A program made the translations under genes and the position numbers. Under the pieces are notes generated by a model. That model did not search any database and was not told the DNA's origin. It worked only from the letters and a program-made list of their open reading frames with translations. Positions 37,223 through 47,570 of a stretch of DNA of 64,000 nt are shown piece after piece (position 1 is the first letter of the stretch; each line of letters starts with the position of its first letter). Origin of the DNA: Chakrabartyella piscis (GTDB lineage: Bacteria > Bacillota > Clostridia > Lachnospirales > Anaerotignaceae); the NCBI GenBank assembly GCA_030067835.1, contig CP092441.1:2108001-2172000 (forward strand), in the 5' to 3' direction.

Positions 37223-37304
37223 ATAAATCCCCTTTCATATTTCTATAATTTTACAAATGATTTCCTTTATTTTATCATGAGTTTGTCAATTTTTCAAGTC
37301 ATAG

Positions 37305-37340
37305 AAAGAAACCGTAAGCCAATTGACCTACGGTTTCTTT
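37305..37340. terminator. bidirectional hairpin
   Basis: AAAGAAACCGTA and TACGGTTTCTTT, perfect 12-bp arms, lie ten bases past the stop of the small basic gene. Confidence 0.6.
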
Positions 37341-37349
37341 GCAATAAAA

Positions 37350-37520
37350 TCAGCAATTTCCTTTTTTATGATCACAGTCTTTATTGCAATTTTTATCTGT
37401 TTTTTTGTCTGTTTTTTTACCTGTTTCAATGCTATATTCTTGTGCAAACTCTGTTCTGTTCATACCTTTGTGCGCTTTGGTTGTATTGGTTTTGTTTGTG
37501 CTTTTTGATCTTTTATCCAT
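37350..37520 (-). CDS. small basic Lys/Cys-rich protein
   Basis: 56 residues with many Lys, Thr and Asn and a C-terminal Cys motif (NCNKDCDHKKGNC). The ATG at 37520 follows GGAGGG. MNRTEFAQEYSIETG faintly recalls gamma-type small acid-soluble spore proteins, but the match is weak. Its own ribosome site and terminator support a real gene. Confidence 0.5.
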   Translation of the reverse strand: MDKRSKSTNKTNTTKAHKGMNRTEFAQEYSIETGKKTDKKTDKNCNKDCDHKKGNC

Positions 37521-37606
37521 GATATCACCCTCCAAGTCATTTTATCACCTATATCTACAAGTGAGATGTTTTTCTCACACAAATAGTATGGTGATTTGGA
37601 AGTGAT

Positions 37607-38401
37607 TTATACACAGGATAATTTTCCAATCAAATACCTTTTTTTGTATTGTAAAGTTGCATATTGCAAAATACGATTGTAGATAACAGGATTTACCAAA
37701 CCACCCAATGCACCTATCACAAAAACACCTTGTACAAATTTTCCAAGTAACATGGCTTCTGCCAAAGCATTTGCTGTTTTTCCCATTTCATCTGCATAGG
37801 AATACGTTGTATTTTGTGAATTGGATACAAATGTTTCTATTTCTTGGTGTAACATACGTTTTTCACCACCAGATACCAATGCACAACGAATCACCTTCAA
37901 AATATATACTTGCTCCCATTCTGTATCATAAACAAATCCATAGCTCAATGCAGTTTCATAAATCCCTTTTAAAATCACACCCAGAAACACAGGAATATCT
38001 GGCAAGCCAATGCCAAAAGCCCCCAGACCAACCCCTTCTATGGTTGTGATACACCCATTTCGCAAATTTGTTTTTCCACTTTTTTTCGTAATTTTGCGTA
38101 TGGATTTTTTATTTTGCAAACGATTCACACGTAAATCATCCACTTCAAACTCTACCTGCATTTCTTCCTTTGCAATGGTTTTCTCTACAACAACAGAGCC
38201 TTTTGTAAACATCAGCAATAACCCCTGCTCAAATCCTTTTTCCAGAGATACCAATACCTTTGGCGGAATCTTACTTTTGGCATCTGCCTCTAAATCACGC
38301 ATTTTTTGAACTGGTTCTGTTAACGCATTTCGTTTAGGTTCACGCAACCATTTCTCTTCTTTTCGCAACAATTGATTCCATTCTTTCTCCAACGCCTTCA
38401 T
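37607..38401 (-). CDS. EcsC family protein
   Basis: 264 residues. It begins with a helical segment EKEWNQLLRKEEKWL, and the middle has a hydrophobic glycine-rich pair (EGVGLGAFGIGLPDIPVFLGVILKGI) typical of EcsC-family proteins found in Firmicutes. Function unknown, likely membrane-associated. AGGGGGATATAT precedes the ATG. Confidence 0.8.
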   Translation of the reverse strand: MKALEKEWNQLLRKEEKWLREPKRNALTEPVQKMRDLEADAKSKIPPKVLVSLEKGFEQGLLLMFTKGSVVVEKTIAKEEMQVEFEVDDLRVNRLQNKKSIRKITKKSGKTNLRNGCITTIEGVGLGAFGIGLPDIPVFLGVILKGIYETALSYGFVYDTEWEQVYILKVIRCALVSGGEKRMLHQEIETFVSNSQNTTYSYADEMGKTANALAEAMLLGKFVQGVFVIGALGGLVNPVIYNRILQYATLQYKKRYLIGKLSCV

Positions 38402-38462
38402 ATATATCCCCCTAACAAAACAGACGACTCCGAGGAATCGCCTGATTGAAATTATATACTAA

Positions 38463-39488
38463 TTATACTTTTGGCATACCATCTGTATCGTTGTTTGCAC
38501 CAAACATCTTGGTCAAATCGGTATTGCCAACATTATTTTTCATAGCGGTATCAGACAACACATTTTGCATTTTGTAGTAGTCCATAACGCCCAAATTGCC
38601 ACTTCTCAACGCTTCTGCCAAAGCCATTGGTACCTCTGCTTCTGCTTCCACAACTTTTGCTTTCATTTTTTCTACTTCTGCTTTCATTTCTTGTTCTGTT
38701 GCAATTGCAGTTGCACGTCTTTCTTCTGCTTGTGCTTGTGCAATTTGCTTGTCTGCTTCTGCTTGTTGGATTTGCAAATGTGCACCAATATTTCTACCGA
38801 TATCCACGTCTGCAATATCAATAGACAAGATTTCAAAAGCAGTACCATTGTCCAAACCTTTTGCCAAAACGGTTCTGGAAATCAAATCTGGATTTTCCAA
38901 AACACCTTTATGACTTTGAGAAGAACCAACTGTTGTAACAATACCTTCACCTACACGAGCAATGATGGTTTCTTCACCAGCACCACCGACCAAACGAGCA
39001 AGATTTGCACGCACAGTTACCTTTGCAATTACTTTCACTTCAATACCATTGATTGCCACAGCAGAAATCCAAGGTGTTTCAATGATTTTTGGTGTAACGC
39101 TCATACGAACCGCTTCAAATACATTTCTACCTGCCAAGTCAATTGCTGCTGCACGTTCAAAGGACAAATCCAAGTTTGCTCTATGTGCTGCAATCAACGC
39201 ATCTACCACATTATCCACACGTCCACCAGAAAGTGCGTGGGATTCCAATTGATTTGCATTGACATTCATACCCGCTTTTTGTGCTTTGATCAAAGGACGT
39301 ATAATCTTGTCTGCACGCACTCTACGCAAACGCATCCCCACCAAAGAGAAAATGCTGACACGAACACCAGCAGAAATTGCTGAAATCCAAAGACCCAAAG
39401 GAACAAAACTCAAAAATACTGCAAGTATTACAATAACCACTACCATTGGTACAAATAATGCAAAAACATTTAATGCCATATCGCCCAT
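38463..39488 (-). CDS. floA: flotillin-like protein FloA
   Basis: 341 residues. An N-terminal membrane segment ([21 protein letters not shown]), the SPFH/PHB-like domain ([28 protein letters not shown]) and a C-terminal coiled coil rich in Ala/Glu match B. subtilis FloA (YqfA). It scaffolds membrane microdomains. The ATG at 39488 follows AAGGAG; the nfeD gene ends 25 bases upstream, forming the usual nfeD-floA operon. Confidence 0.95.
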   Translation of the reverse strand: MGDMALNVFALFVPMVVVIVILAVFLSFVPLGLWISAISAGVRVSIFSLVGMRLRRVRADKIIRPLIKAQKAGMNVNANQLESHALSGGRVDNVVDALIAAHRANLDLSFERAAAIDLAGRNVFEAVRMSVTPKIIETPWISAVAINGIEVKVIAKVTVRANLARLVGGAGEETIIARVGEGIVTTVGSSQSHKGVLENPDLISRTVLAKGLDNGTAFEILSIDIADVDIGRNIGAHLQIQQAEADKQIAQAQAEERRATAIATEQEMKAEVEKMKAKVVEAEAEVPMALAEALRSGNLGVMDYYKMQNVLSDTAMKNNVGNTDLTKMFGANNDTDGMPKV

Positions 39489-39513
39489 AATTTTTTCTCC
39501 TTTTTCAATTCGC

Positions 39514-39978
39514 TCATGACCCCACAACTTTTACCGTTACAGATTTACCTGTGATTTGCACCACTTCCACTGTTTGACCTCGATCCACAAAATCACCAAA
39601 AGAGGTTACATCCACTTGCATACCATCAAATTCAGCAGTACCATAAGGACGTAAAGTGGTACAAGTAATGCCTTTTTTGCCAATGAGTCCCACCAAACGG
39701 GTCTCATCAAAATCTTGTGTATCTTGCTTATCTTCCAAAACCACTTTGTGATAAAATCTGCTTTTTCTGGCTACAATCACCAATATGACAAAAACAATAA
39801 TCAACGCCACAAACATAACCAAAAAAGCAATAGTACCATATAATTTTGCCACCAACATTGTGGAACCAACCAAAAGTGTAATGCCTACAATTCCAAATAA
39901 ACCAAATCCTGGCATCAACAACTCTGCAAACATCAATAATATCCCCAATAAAGATAATATGACTATCCAAGGAAACAT
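39514..39978 (-). CDS. NfeD-like membrane protein
   Basis: 154 residues. Membrane segments in the first 70 residues ([20 protein letters not shown], then two more) and a C-terminal OB-fold NfeD domain ([22 protein letters not shown]). NfeD partners with flotillins in membrane microdomains. AAGGAGGAG precedes the ATG, and floA follows directly. Confidence 0.93.
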   Translation of the reverse strand: MFPWIVILSLLGILLMFAELLMPGFGLFGIVGITLLVGSTMLVAKLYGTIAFLVMFVALIIVFVILVIVARKSRFYHKVVLEDKQDTQDFDETRLVGLIGKKGITCTTLRPYGTAEFDGMQVDVTSFGDFVDRGQTVEVVQITGKSVTVKVVGS

Positions 39979-40020
39979 ACCTTCTCCTCCTTTCTTTTGT
40001 ATTTTGAACTCAAATTCATA

Positions 40021-40194
40021 CTAATATGCTGCAACCATACTCATTCCCAATACTACAAGTCCAAATGTGATACAAGCACCAAGTGTATTTTTTGGCACTT
40101 CATTTTCCTCATCTTGTGAACGTATGGCTGTAATCAAATATTTTGGAAATAAAAACCCAGATATCACTGCCAAATAAAACAAAATAGACAACAT
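40021..40194 (-). CDS. small membrane protein upstream of nfeD-floA
   Basis: 57 residues: an N-terminal hydrophobic helix (MLSILFYLAVISGFLF), a short acidic middle (RSQDEENEVPKN) and a second hydrophobic helix ending MSMVAAY. AAAAGGAG lies before the ATG at 40194, and the stop is 42 bases before nfeD, so it probably starts the operon. The family is not recognised. Confidence 0.65.
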   Translation of the reverse strand: MLSILFYLAVISGFLFPKYLITAIRSQDEENEVPKNTLGACITFGLVVLGMSMVAAY

Positions 40195-40310
40195 ATATTC
40201 ATCTCCTTTTATGAATTCATTATATCACATTTGAAACAAAATCACTATAATTTTGCAGTTTTGCAATAAAACCTTAAGATTCTATTTTGATGCTAGTTGG
40301 TATATTCGTT

Positions 40311-40338
40311 GATACGATATGGGCATCATACCCTACAA
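40311..40338 (+). repeat. CCCTACAA palindrome, copy 9
   Basis: TATGGG (40318-40323), CATCATACCC, CTACAAAT: a short-arm copy. Confidence 0.5.
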
Positions 40339-40371
40339 ATTCCAATTTATATTGTGGTGTTCGGTGATAAT

Positions 40372-40398
40372 AAAAAAAGAGCAAGCAAATGCCTGCTC
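40372..40398 (-). terminator. terminator after the MerR gene
   Basis: GAGCAGGC, ATTT, GCTTGCTC on the minus strand, then TTTTTTT. Confidence 0.75.
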
Positions 40399-40404
40399 CT
40401 AACA

Positions 40405-41262
40405 TCAATCTGAAATTGGAATGATGATTTTTGTAATGTGATTTTCTTCATTATTGATATCCACTGGAGAAATGATATACTCCTCAGAAATAGGCCCTTT
40501 GATTTCATATCCTTGTTGATTCAACCATTTGATTGCTTTGATATGTGTTTGGATGATTTGGTCATTGCGACCAATGTGCAAAGCAGTGACTGCACGAAAA
40601 CCACCAAAAGTTTTAAACTCTGGTGTATCACGCATTTCATTGACCTGCATACTAATTTCCAAATCACAATCTGACTTGAAAAACTGTTCCAATGGACTGT
40701 TATGGTATGTCAATACGACTGCCCCCACAGTGCGTAATTTCCATTCTGCAACCATCTCAAACAATTCGAACCAACGATCCACCGATACATCGTTGTTTTT
40801 ATAATCCTTCTTTATTCTTCTGGTGAATACCACATTTCTAACCGGAATATCTTCCACTTGGATGCCTTCTGTTGTCCAATTGGATTGTTCTGTTTCCAAA
40901 AGATTATGTCCTTTTTCCAAGCGTTCCAAAAGGAGCTGTCCTTCTGCATATTGATTGTTCAAATCCTCTATCATTTGACCAATCTCCATCAAGCGTCCTT
41001 GGATACAAGCACTCATTTGGCTTGCATCTTTCTTGGAAACAATCTCATTGATTTCTTTGAGCGGAATGCCCAAAACCTTTAACTTTCGAATAATAAAAAG
41101 TGTTAAAATTTGATTTTGTGTATAATAGCGATATCGGCTATCTGACTTCCGATATTCAGGAACCAACAGCCCAATTTTATCATAGTATCGCAATGTTTTA
41201 ATTGGCACATTACACAGTGTCGAAACTTTGCCAATAGAATAATAATTGTTGCCATCAGACAT
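40405..41262 (-). CDS. MerR family regulator with effector-binding domain
   Basis: 285 residues. N-terminal MerR helix-turn-helix (YYSIGKVSTLCNVPIKTLRYYDKIGLL), a dimerisation helix, and a C-terminal GyrI/BmrR-like ligand domain. Such proteins activate efflux or metabolic genes when bound to a hydrophobic ligand. It is downstream of the CoA-transferase gene on the same strand; its target is not obvious. Confidence 0.9.
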   Translation of the reverse strand: MSDGNNYYSIGKVSTLCNVPIKTLRYYDKIGLLVPEYRKSDSRYRYYTQNQILTLFIIRKLKVLGIPLKEINEIVSKKDASQMSACIQGRLMEIGQMIEDLNNQYAEGQLLLERLEKGHNLLETEQSNWTTEGIQVEDIPVRNVVFTRRIKKDYKNNDVSVDRWFELFEMVAEWKLRTVGAVVLTYHNSPLEQFFKSDCDLEISMQVNEMRDTPEFKTFGGFRAVTALHIGRNDQIIQTHIKAIKWLNQQGYEIKGPISEEYIISPVDINNEENHITKIIIPISD

Positions 41263-41324
41263 ATGACTTACCCTTCTTTCACTTGGAATTGCCCAAAACT
41301 TCTACTATAAACCACATTTTGATA

Positions 41325-41357
41325 TGGTGTAGGCAGCCAAAAAGCCACCTACACCGT
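41325..41357. terminator. hairpin after the CoA-transferase gene
   Basis: GGTGTAGG and CCTACACC arms with an AGCC/GGCT inner part; no strong T-run, so termination is uncertain. Confidence 0.45.
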
Positions 41358-41376
41358 TATATCATATTGTATCAAC

Positions 41377-42570
41377 TTAGATAATGTTATTTTCTTCCAA
41401 AGCAGCCACTTCTTCAGCAGAAATACCCAAAACTTCAGTGTAGATTGCAACATTGTCTTCACCCAAAACAGGTGCAGCTTTTTGTGCTTCATCCACTTCA
41501 CCATGAATTTTGATAGGTGTTCCTGGGATTTTGATGGTGCGATCCATACCTGGTTGATATACTTCCCAAAGCATGTTTCTTTCTTTTGTCAAATCACTAT
41601 CAGAAACTTCTGGAATTGTAAGAATTGGACCAAATGGAATGGAAAGTCCACAGATGATTTCTTCCAACTCTGCAACTGTTTTGGTTTGTGTCCATTCTTC
41701 AACGATTGGTTTCAAATCTGTCAAGTAGTTTTCACAACGCAACAAGTTTGTTTTGAAACGTGGATCTTCGATTAATTCTTCTTTGCCCATTGCAGAACAA
41801 AGACCAGCGAACATTTTGTTTGTACCACAACCCATTACGAAATCTGCATCTTTTGCTTTGAAGGAGTCAAATGGAGCAATACTTGGATCTTGGTTACCAG
41901 CTCTATGAGGATGTTTGCCAGCAATTGTGTATTCTACAACGAAGTTTTCCATTGTGGAGTACAATGTGTCAACCATAGCAACATCAAGTCTTCTACCAAC
42001 GCCTGTTTTTTCTCTTTCATACAAAGCCATCAAAACGCCCATACACAAGTAAGCTCCTGTGTAGCTATCGCCTACAGAAGGACCAATTTTACATGGTGGA
42101 CCATCTGCAAAACCAGTTACACTCATCATACCACTCATTGCTTGTGCAACGATATCGTAACATGGACGAGATGCCAAATCACCTGTCAAACCAAATCCAC
42201 TGATGGATCCGTAGATGATACGAGGATTGATTTCTTTCATTACTTCATATGTAAAGCCCAATTTTTCCAAAACACCTACTTTGTAGTTTTCACAGACAAC
42301 GTCAGCTGTTTTAATCAATTCTGTGAAGATTTTTTTACCTTCGTCAGAAGCAAGATTGAGTGTAACACCTTTTTTATTTCTGTTGATATAAGCATAGTAA
42401 CCGCTGTAATCATTTTCCATAGGACCCCAAGCACGAGTTTGATCTCCTGAACCTGGACGTTCAATTTTGATAACTTCAGCACCGTGGTCAGCCAAGTTCA
42501 TTGTACAAAATGGTCCACTATATGCTTGTGTCAAGTCCAATACACGAATACCTTCCAATGGTCTTGCCAT
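41377..42570 (-). CDS. CaiB/BaiF family III CoA-transferase
   Basis: 397 residues. The start RPLEGIRVLDLTQAYSGPFC and the catalytic aspartate in PSVGDSYTGAY are family signatures. It moves CoA between carboxylates by an aspartyl-CoA intermediate. The upstream neighbour is beta-alanyl-CoA ammonia-lyase, so activation of beta-alanine or acrylate/propionate is the best guess. GGAAGTG precedes the ATG. A terminator separates it from that gene, so they may be regulated separately. Confidence 0.92.
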   Translation of the reverse strand: MARPLEGIRVLDLTQAYSGPFCTMNLADHGAEVIKIERPGSGDQTRAWGPMENDYSGYYAYINRNKKGVTLNLASDEGKKIFTELIKTADVVCENYKVGVLEKLGFTYEVMKEINPRIIYGSISGFGLTGDLASRPCYDIVAQAMSGMMSVTGFADGPPCKIGPSVGDSYTGAYLCMGVLMALYEREKTGVGRRLDVAMVDTLYSTMENFVVEYTIAGKHPHRAGNQDPSIAPFDSFKAKDADFVMGCGTNKMFAGLCSAMGKEELIEDPRFKTNLLRCENYLTDLKPIVEEWTQTKTVAELEEIICGLSIPFGPILTIPEVSDSDLTKERNMLWEVYQPGMDRTIKIPGTPIKIHGEVDEAQKAAPVLGEDNVAIYTEVLGISAEEVAALEENNII

Positions 42571-42690
42571 ATTGTCACTTCCTTTCTTTTTTTACCTTTG
42601 ATTATTTTTATTTAAGAAAAAAAAGCGGATATCCATTCGCTTTCCATCTTCAACTACATATATAATACATACTTAACAATACATTTTGAA

Positions 42691-42720
42691 AAAGAAAGGG
42701 TGTAGATATGATCTACACCC
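42691..42720 (-). terminator. terminator between the ammonia-lyase and CoA-transferase genes
   Basis: GGGTGTAGAT, CAT, ATCTACACCC and then TTTCTTTTT on the minus strand. Confidence 0.7.
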
Positions 42721-42737
42721 CTAATTCTCTTAAAGTC

Positions 42738-43187
42738 TTATTGTGGATGAACTGCATCCTTGAAAGCTTCAATTTGAGGACCTCTTTGGTCAGCTTTAGC
42801 AATGTAAAGGCTACCAATAGCTTTACCACAAAGGATAGGAGGTTCAAAACCTGTAGCAGCAGTATCGTTCATGCCTGTCATGTCCATGTGAGCTCTGTTG
42901 CACATACCAGCAACTTTGTAAGCTTCAAATACACATTGATAGGATTGGTTACCAACTTTTTCAATCCAACCAACATATTCCATGAAATCGCCAACGTATA
43001 CAGGAGCTGTGAATTCGATATCTTTGTAGCCCAAGAACAAGCTAATATCGCCATCAACATAAACCATCAATTCTGTACCAACATCGCCCCATTGGTTTAC
43101 GATTCTAGCACCGTTTACCAAATCGCCTGTGTAGTGACCATCTTTTGCGCTCATCATCAAGTGATGTACAACTTTTTTACCTACCAT
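42738..43187 (-). CDS. acl: beta-alanyl-CoA ammonia-lyase (hotdog fold)
   Basis: 149 residues, hotdog fold. MVGKKVVHHLMMSAKDGHY, GDVGTELMVYVDGDIS and APVYVGDFMEY appear, from memory, almost identical to beta-alanyl-CoA:ammonia lyase of Clostridium propionicum, which interconverts beta-alanyl-CoA and acrylyl-CoA plus ammonia. The related 3-aminobutyryl-CoA ammonia-lyase of lysine fermentation is the main alternative. AGGAGG precedes the ATG. With the CoA-transferase it suggests beta-alanine fermentation or acrylyl-CoA metabolism. Confidence 0.88.
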   Translation of the reverse strand: MVGKKVVHHLMMSAKDGHYTGDLVNGARIVNQWGDVGTELMVYVDGDISLFLGYKDIEFTAPVYVGDFMEYVGWIEKVGNQSYQCVFEAYKVAGMCNRAHMDMTGMNDTAATGFEPPILCGKAIGSLYIAKADQRGPQIEAFKDAVHPQ

Positions 43188-43493
43188 TGTAAATTCCTCC
43201 TCATAAATATGTATCGTTTGAATAGTATCTACAGCCTCAAATTAAGATTTCTCTTAACTTGGTTTTAGTGTATCTTATACTGTAGTAGGAATGTCAATAT
43301 ACTTATTAAAAAAAAATTCGACCCACTGCACCAGTTTTTGCCAAACACTCCACCAAGTGTATGTTTTGTTTTATTATGAATATTCCCTATTTTTCCGTAT
43401 ATTTTTGATAAATAACATAAGATATGAATAAAAATTTACGTTATTTTACGAAATAGATTGTTTTCATTGGTAGAGTTTTTTGATAAGTTTTTT
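43188..43493 (-). promoter_or_regulatory. upstream region of the ammonia-lyase gene
   Basis: TTGACA on the minus strand (43298-43293) has GATACA 17 bases downstream, a plausible promoter. TTAAGA-N4-TCTTAA (43242-43257) in the leader is a perfect 6-bp inverted repeat and possible operator. No gene is seen. Confidence 0.4.
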
Positions 43494-44138
43494 TCAATCT
43501 TTTTTTACAATTTTCTTTTTGCCAACACAATATGGTGTCAAGAAACAGACTTCACATTGCGGACGTCTTGCAATGCAAATTTTTCTTCCATGAGCAATCA
43601 TTTGGGTGTTGATTTCAATCCATTTTTCCTTGGGTACAATTTTCATCAGTTCAAATTCAATTTTGACAGGATCATCACTTTTGGTGAGTCCCAACATATT
43701 GGAAACACGTTTTACATGGGTATCTACAACAATGCTAGGGATATCATACCAATTGCCACGTACCACATTCGCTGTTTTTCTGCCTACACCAGCAAGAGAA
43801 GTCAATTCATCCAAATCTGATGGCACCTGTCCACCAAATTCTGACAGCAACCTTTGACAACAAGAAATGATGTTTTTTGCTTTGTTGTGATAGAAACCAA
43901 TGGAATGAATGTCTTTCTCCAATTCTTTTAAGGATGCTTCTGCAAAGTCTTGAATGGATGTGTATTTTTGGAATAAATCCTTGGTTACAATGTTGACCCG
44001 ATCATCTGTGCACTGTGCCGATAACATGGTTGCAATCAACAATTGCCATTCATTTTCGTGATGCAAATAACATTCTGTTGGTCCATAATATTCATAAAGC
44101 AAGTCCAAAACATGACCTACTTTCTCTTTTTTTGTCAT
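43494..44138 (-). CDS. nth: endonuclease III
   Basis: 214 residues. The helix-hairpin-helix LTSLAGVGRKTANVV includes the catalytic lysine, the catalytic aspartate is in SIVVDTHVKR, and the C-terminal cysteines (CIARRPQCEVCFLTPYC) bind a 4Fe-4S cluster. It removes oxidised pyrimidines in base-excision repair. AAAGGAGAC precedes the ATG. Confidence 0.97.
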   Translation of the reverse strand: MTKKEKVGHVLDLLYEYYGPTECYLHHENEWQLLIATMLSAQCTDDRVNIVTKDLFQKYTSIQDFAEASLKELEKDIHSIGFYHNKAKNIISCCQRLLSEFGGQVPSDLDELTSLAGVGRKTANVVRGNWYDIPSIVVDTHVKRVSNMLGLTKSDDPVKIEFELMKIVPKEKWIEINTQMIAHGRKICIARRPQCEVCFLTPYCVGKKKIVKKD

Positions 44139-44174
44139 TTTCAGTCTCCTTTCTATGTGATTGGATATAGATAC

Positions 44175-44202
44175 GGGCAGATATGGAATCTGCCCCTACA
44201 AT
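44175..44202 (+). repeat. CCCTACAA palindrome, copy 10
   Basis: GGGCAGAT (44175-44182), ATGGA, ATCTGCCC (44188-44195), then CTACAATT. Confidence 0.7.
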
Positions 44203-44270
44203 TTATTTGGATGATATGGATAATGGATATAGCAAGTCATAACCCAACAATTTATATCATTCATTTATTT

Positions 44271-47132
44271 TCAATTGATTTCTTCTTCAATTGGTTCTGA
44301 TTCTGCACTTGGATTTTTCATTTCATACCACTGTGCCATAGTGATACGCACTCTACGTGGTTTGTTATTGCCTTCATCTTCGCCAACAATGCCATGGCGT
44401 TCCATTGCATCGATGAGTCTACCTGCTCGTGTGAAACCAATGCGGAATTGTCTTTGCAACATGGAAGCAGAGCCTTTTTCTTTTTCAATGACCATTTCCA
44501 CAGCTTTCTCAAAGAGTTCATCTTCACCTTCACCAGATGGTGCTGCTGCTTGTGCCACTGCTGTAATTTCTTCAATGGTTTCTTCTGTATACGTAGGTTT
44601 GCCGCTTTTTCTTAAGAAAGAAACGATTTCTTCCACTTCGCTATCTGTAACAAAAGCACCTTGCAAACGTTCTGGTTTTCCTTGACCTGCTGGACTAAAG
44701 AGCATATCCCCTTTGCCCATCAATTTTTCTGCACCAACCATATCCAAAATGGTTCTGGAATCGATACCAGAAGACACTGCAAACGCCATACGTGATGGAA
44801 TATTTGCCTTGATAACACCTGTGATGACATCCACAGACGGTCTTTGTGTTGCAATGATCAAATGCATACCAGCAGCTCTAGCCATTTGTGCCAAACGACA
44901 AATTGCATCTTCCACCTCACCAGAAGCAGCCATCATCAAATCTGCAAGCTCATCGATGATAATGACAATTTGAGCCATTTTTGCATCAGGATCGCCTTCA
45001 CGTTCTTTTAAGGCATTGAACCCTTTCATATCACGCACACCAAAGGCTGCAAAGTCATTGTATCGTTGTAACATTTCACGCACTGCCCAATTGAGTGCTG
45101 CTGATGCTTTCTTTGGATCTGTTACAACTGGAATCATCAAATGCGGAATGCCATTGTATACACTGAGCTCCACCACTTTTGGATCAATCAAAAGCAATTT
45201 CACTTCTTTTGGGTCTGCTTTATACAAAATACTGGTGATCAACGTGTTGATACAAACACTCTTCCCACTGCCTGTTGCACCTGCAATCAAAAGATGTGGC
45301 ATTTTTGCAATATCTGTCACAACCGGTTGTCCTGTGATATCTTCACCCAAAGCAAAAGCAACTTTAGATGGATGATTTTTGAAGGTATCACTTTCAACGA
45401 CAGTACGCAAATATACAGATTGTGTTTCTTTGTTTGGGACTTCGATACCCACTGCTGCTTTTCCTGGAATTGGTGCTTCGATACGAATGCCACTTGCTGC
45501 CAAATTCAGCGCAATATCATCTGCCAAATTCACAATTTTGCTAACCTTAACCCCTTGACTCGGAGACAATTCATATCTGGTTACAGTAGGTCCTTTGTTG
45601 ATTTGAATGACCTTGGCTTCTACACCAAAACTTTTCAAAGTACTTTCCAATTTCTTTGCATTTTCCAACATTTCTGCTTTGGATTGGTTGCCACCAGATT
45701 GTGGATCACGTCCCAAAAGTGAAATAGGTGGATAGATATATAGAACCTCTTTTGCCACTGATTTTACTTCTGTTTTTGGAATTTCTTTCATGACAGGCAC
45801 TGCTGTTGGAGCTGGTGGCACCACAGGAGGAGTTGGTTTTGTCATTTGTGCTTCCACTCGTTCCAAATCCTGCAAATCTGCCAAAGAATTGTCTTCTACA
45901 GCATCCAATTTGTTCAATTCATTTTCTGCATAATCTGCAATGCTTGCACCCATAACTGGAATATCTGTATATTCATCTTCATAAGCAAAATCATCAGAAA
46001 CTGCATCTTCTTCTGGTATATTCATCTCTGGTGCATTCATTTCTGGTGTAGCTTCTGGTTCTTCGTCCACAATTTCAAAACGATTGTTTTTCTTAGGAAA
46101 AGGAATCACCTTTTCTGCCACTGGTTCTGCAACAACAGATTCCACAGGCACTGCTTTTCTACTCCAACCCAATTCCAACTCTGGTTCATCTATTTGGAAG
46201 TTGAATTTTGCTGGGTCTTTTGGAATTGCTTCTTCTATAGTTGCCAAGCTTTTTTTTGCATACTCTGCTCTTTTTGTTCTAGGATATTGGATTTCTGTTG
46301 GTTCGTCCATTTCCTCTTGTTTTTGTTTCATAACAAAATTCAAATTGCGTTCTCGTTTGCGTTCTTCTAATTTGCGTTGTCTTTCTTCTTCCACAATTTC
46401 TCTTTGTCTGATTTGTTCTGCTTTGCTTTTCACCTTTTCATTATGAATTTTTTTACGCACTTTGCGATGAATGAAAAATGCTTCAATCAAATGAATTGCG
46501 GACTTGCCAGTTCCCATAATGAAACCAATAATCATAAGTGCAATCAACAAAATTACACTGCCTAAAACATCCAATGCACCAGTCAATAAATCACCCAACA
46601 AGCCACCCAACAAACCACCATTCAGCCAGCCACCTTCACTATAATAATATGGAATCACATCCAAAACACTCATTTGTAAAGAAGATACAGGATGCAACAC
46701 TTGAATCAATGCAGACACACAGAGAACAAATAAAACGCCACCAAAACCACGAATAAATGCATAGGTTCTATCCGATGTCATCAAATACCAAACACCAAAT
46801 CCCAAAACACCAATGGGTACCAAAACACCACCAAAGCCAAACAACCCCTGCAACAATCCATTGCAAAGCGTACCAAAAACACCCATTTTACCAGTCACCA
46901 AGCTGATGATTGCCACAACCGATAACACCAGAATCAAAATCACTATGATTTCGTCTACAATACTATTACCATAACGTTCTGGTACACGTGATGTGGTACC
47001 ACTTGTGGTTTTTGCATTTGTTGCTGTTTTTTTGGTTGTTGTCTTTTTTGCTGTTGATTTTGCAGCTGTTTTTGCTGCTGTACCTGTTTTTTTGGTTGTA
47101 CCTGTTTTTGTTGTTGTTTTTCGCTCTGCCAA
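44271..47132 (-). CDS. ftsK: FtsK/SpoIIIE family DNA translocase
   Basis: About 953 residues. An unusual Lys/Thr/Ala-rich N-terminus (roughly 50 residues) precedes four membrane segments, a long acidic linker, and the motor: Walker [14 protein letters not shown], Walker [12 protein letters not shown], and a winged-helix gamma domain ([20 protein letters not shown]) for KOPS/SRS recognition. It pumps chromosomal DNA at division or into the forespore. The likely start is TTG at 47132, because AGAGGTGG overlaps the GTG at 47141. Whether it is FtsK or SpoIIIE cannot be told. Confidence 0.96.
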   Translation of the reverse strand: MAERKTTTKTGTTKKTGTAAKTAAKSTAKKTTTKKTATNAKTTSGTTSRVPERYGNSIVDEIIVILILVLSVVAIISLVTGKMGVFGTLCNGLLQGLFGFGGVLVPIGVLGFGVWYLMTSDRTYAFIRGFGGVLFVLCVSALIQVLHPVSSLQMSVLDVIPYYYSEGGWLNGGLLGGLLGDLLTGALDVLGSVILLIALMIIGFIMGTGKSAIHLIEAFFIHRKVRKKIHNEKVKSKAEQIRQREIVEEERQRKLEERKRERNLNFVMKQKQEEMDEPTEIQYPRTKRAEYAKKSLATIEEAIPKDPAKFNFQIDEPELELGWSRKAVPVESVVAEPVAEKVIPFPKKNNRFEIVDEEPEATPEMNAPEMNIPEEDAVSDDFAYEDEYTDIPVMGASIADYAENELNKLDAVEDNSLADLQDLERVEAQMTKPTPPVVPPAPTAVPVMKEIPKTEVKSVAKEVLYIYPPISLLGRDPQSGGNQSKAEMLENAKKLESTLKSFGVEAKVIQINKGPTVTRYELSPSQGVKVSKIVNLADDIALNLAASGIRIEAPIPGKAAVGIEVPNKETQSVYLRTVVESDTFKNHPSKVAFALGEDITGQPVVTDIAKMPHLLIAGATGSGKSVCINTLITSILYKADPKEVKLLLIDPKVVELSVYNGIPHLMIPVVTDPKKASAALNWAVREMLQRYNDFAAFGVRDMKGFNALKEREGDPDAKMAQIVIIIDELADLMMAASGEVEDAICRLAQMARAAGMHLIIATQRPSVDVITGVIKANIPSRMAFAVSSGIDSRTILDMVGAEKLMGKGDMLFSPAGQGKPERLQGAFVTDSEVEEIVSFLRKSGKPTYTEETIEEITAVAQAAAPSGEGEDELFEKAVEMVIEKEKGSASMLQRQFRIGFTRAGRLIDAMERHGIVGEDEGNNKPRRVRITMAQWYEMKNPSAESEPIEEEIN

Positions 47133-47570
47133 AATTTCCACCTCTTTAATTCTATAGCTTTATTTCTATATAAAGTCCCCTAAACTGAATCCCTAGTATA
47201 AAATATCTTGTTTTTTCACAAAATACCATGGCAATACCGCATAACCCTAATTACAAAATTTGCAAGTAGATTTTTTCGTCATAATTATTAAAAAACACAG
47301 GCGATATCGGAAATATCGTCGAGTATTTTTGGTGATTCTGACGGGGAAATAAACCGCAAAGGTTGTGATAGGGGGTTGTGCAGTGTTGCCTTATATATTA
47401 AAGTATACCATATTTTGCATAAAAATCCTATCTCTTTTTATCTGCAATTTCTTTTTATCTGCAATCTCTTTTTATCTGCAATTTCTTTTTCTCTTCGACC
47501 CTTGCAAAATGCCTTTCTTCTATTGTATACTAATACAAACAAAACACATCATTGACAAGGAGGTTATTTT
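47133..47570. promoter_or_regulatory. ftsK/DUF2148 intergenic region with 17-bp tandem repeats
   Basis: Three copies of TCTCTTTTTATCTGCAA (47431-47447, 47448-47464, 47465-47481; T for C at one site) plus a partial fourth. TTGCAA (47502-47507) and TATACT (47526-47531), 18 apart, are the DUF2148 promoter. CGATAT-N5-ATATCG (47302-47318) may be an operator. No gene is seen. Confidence 0.55.

Noticed and set aside
47431..47497. Possible CRISPR array
   Set aside because: The 17-bp units are directly adjacent with no spacers and no cas genes are near.
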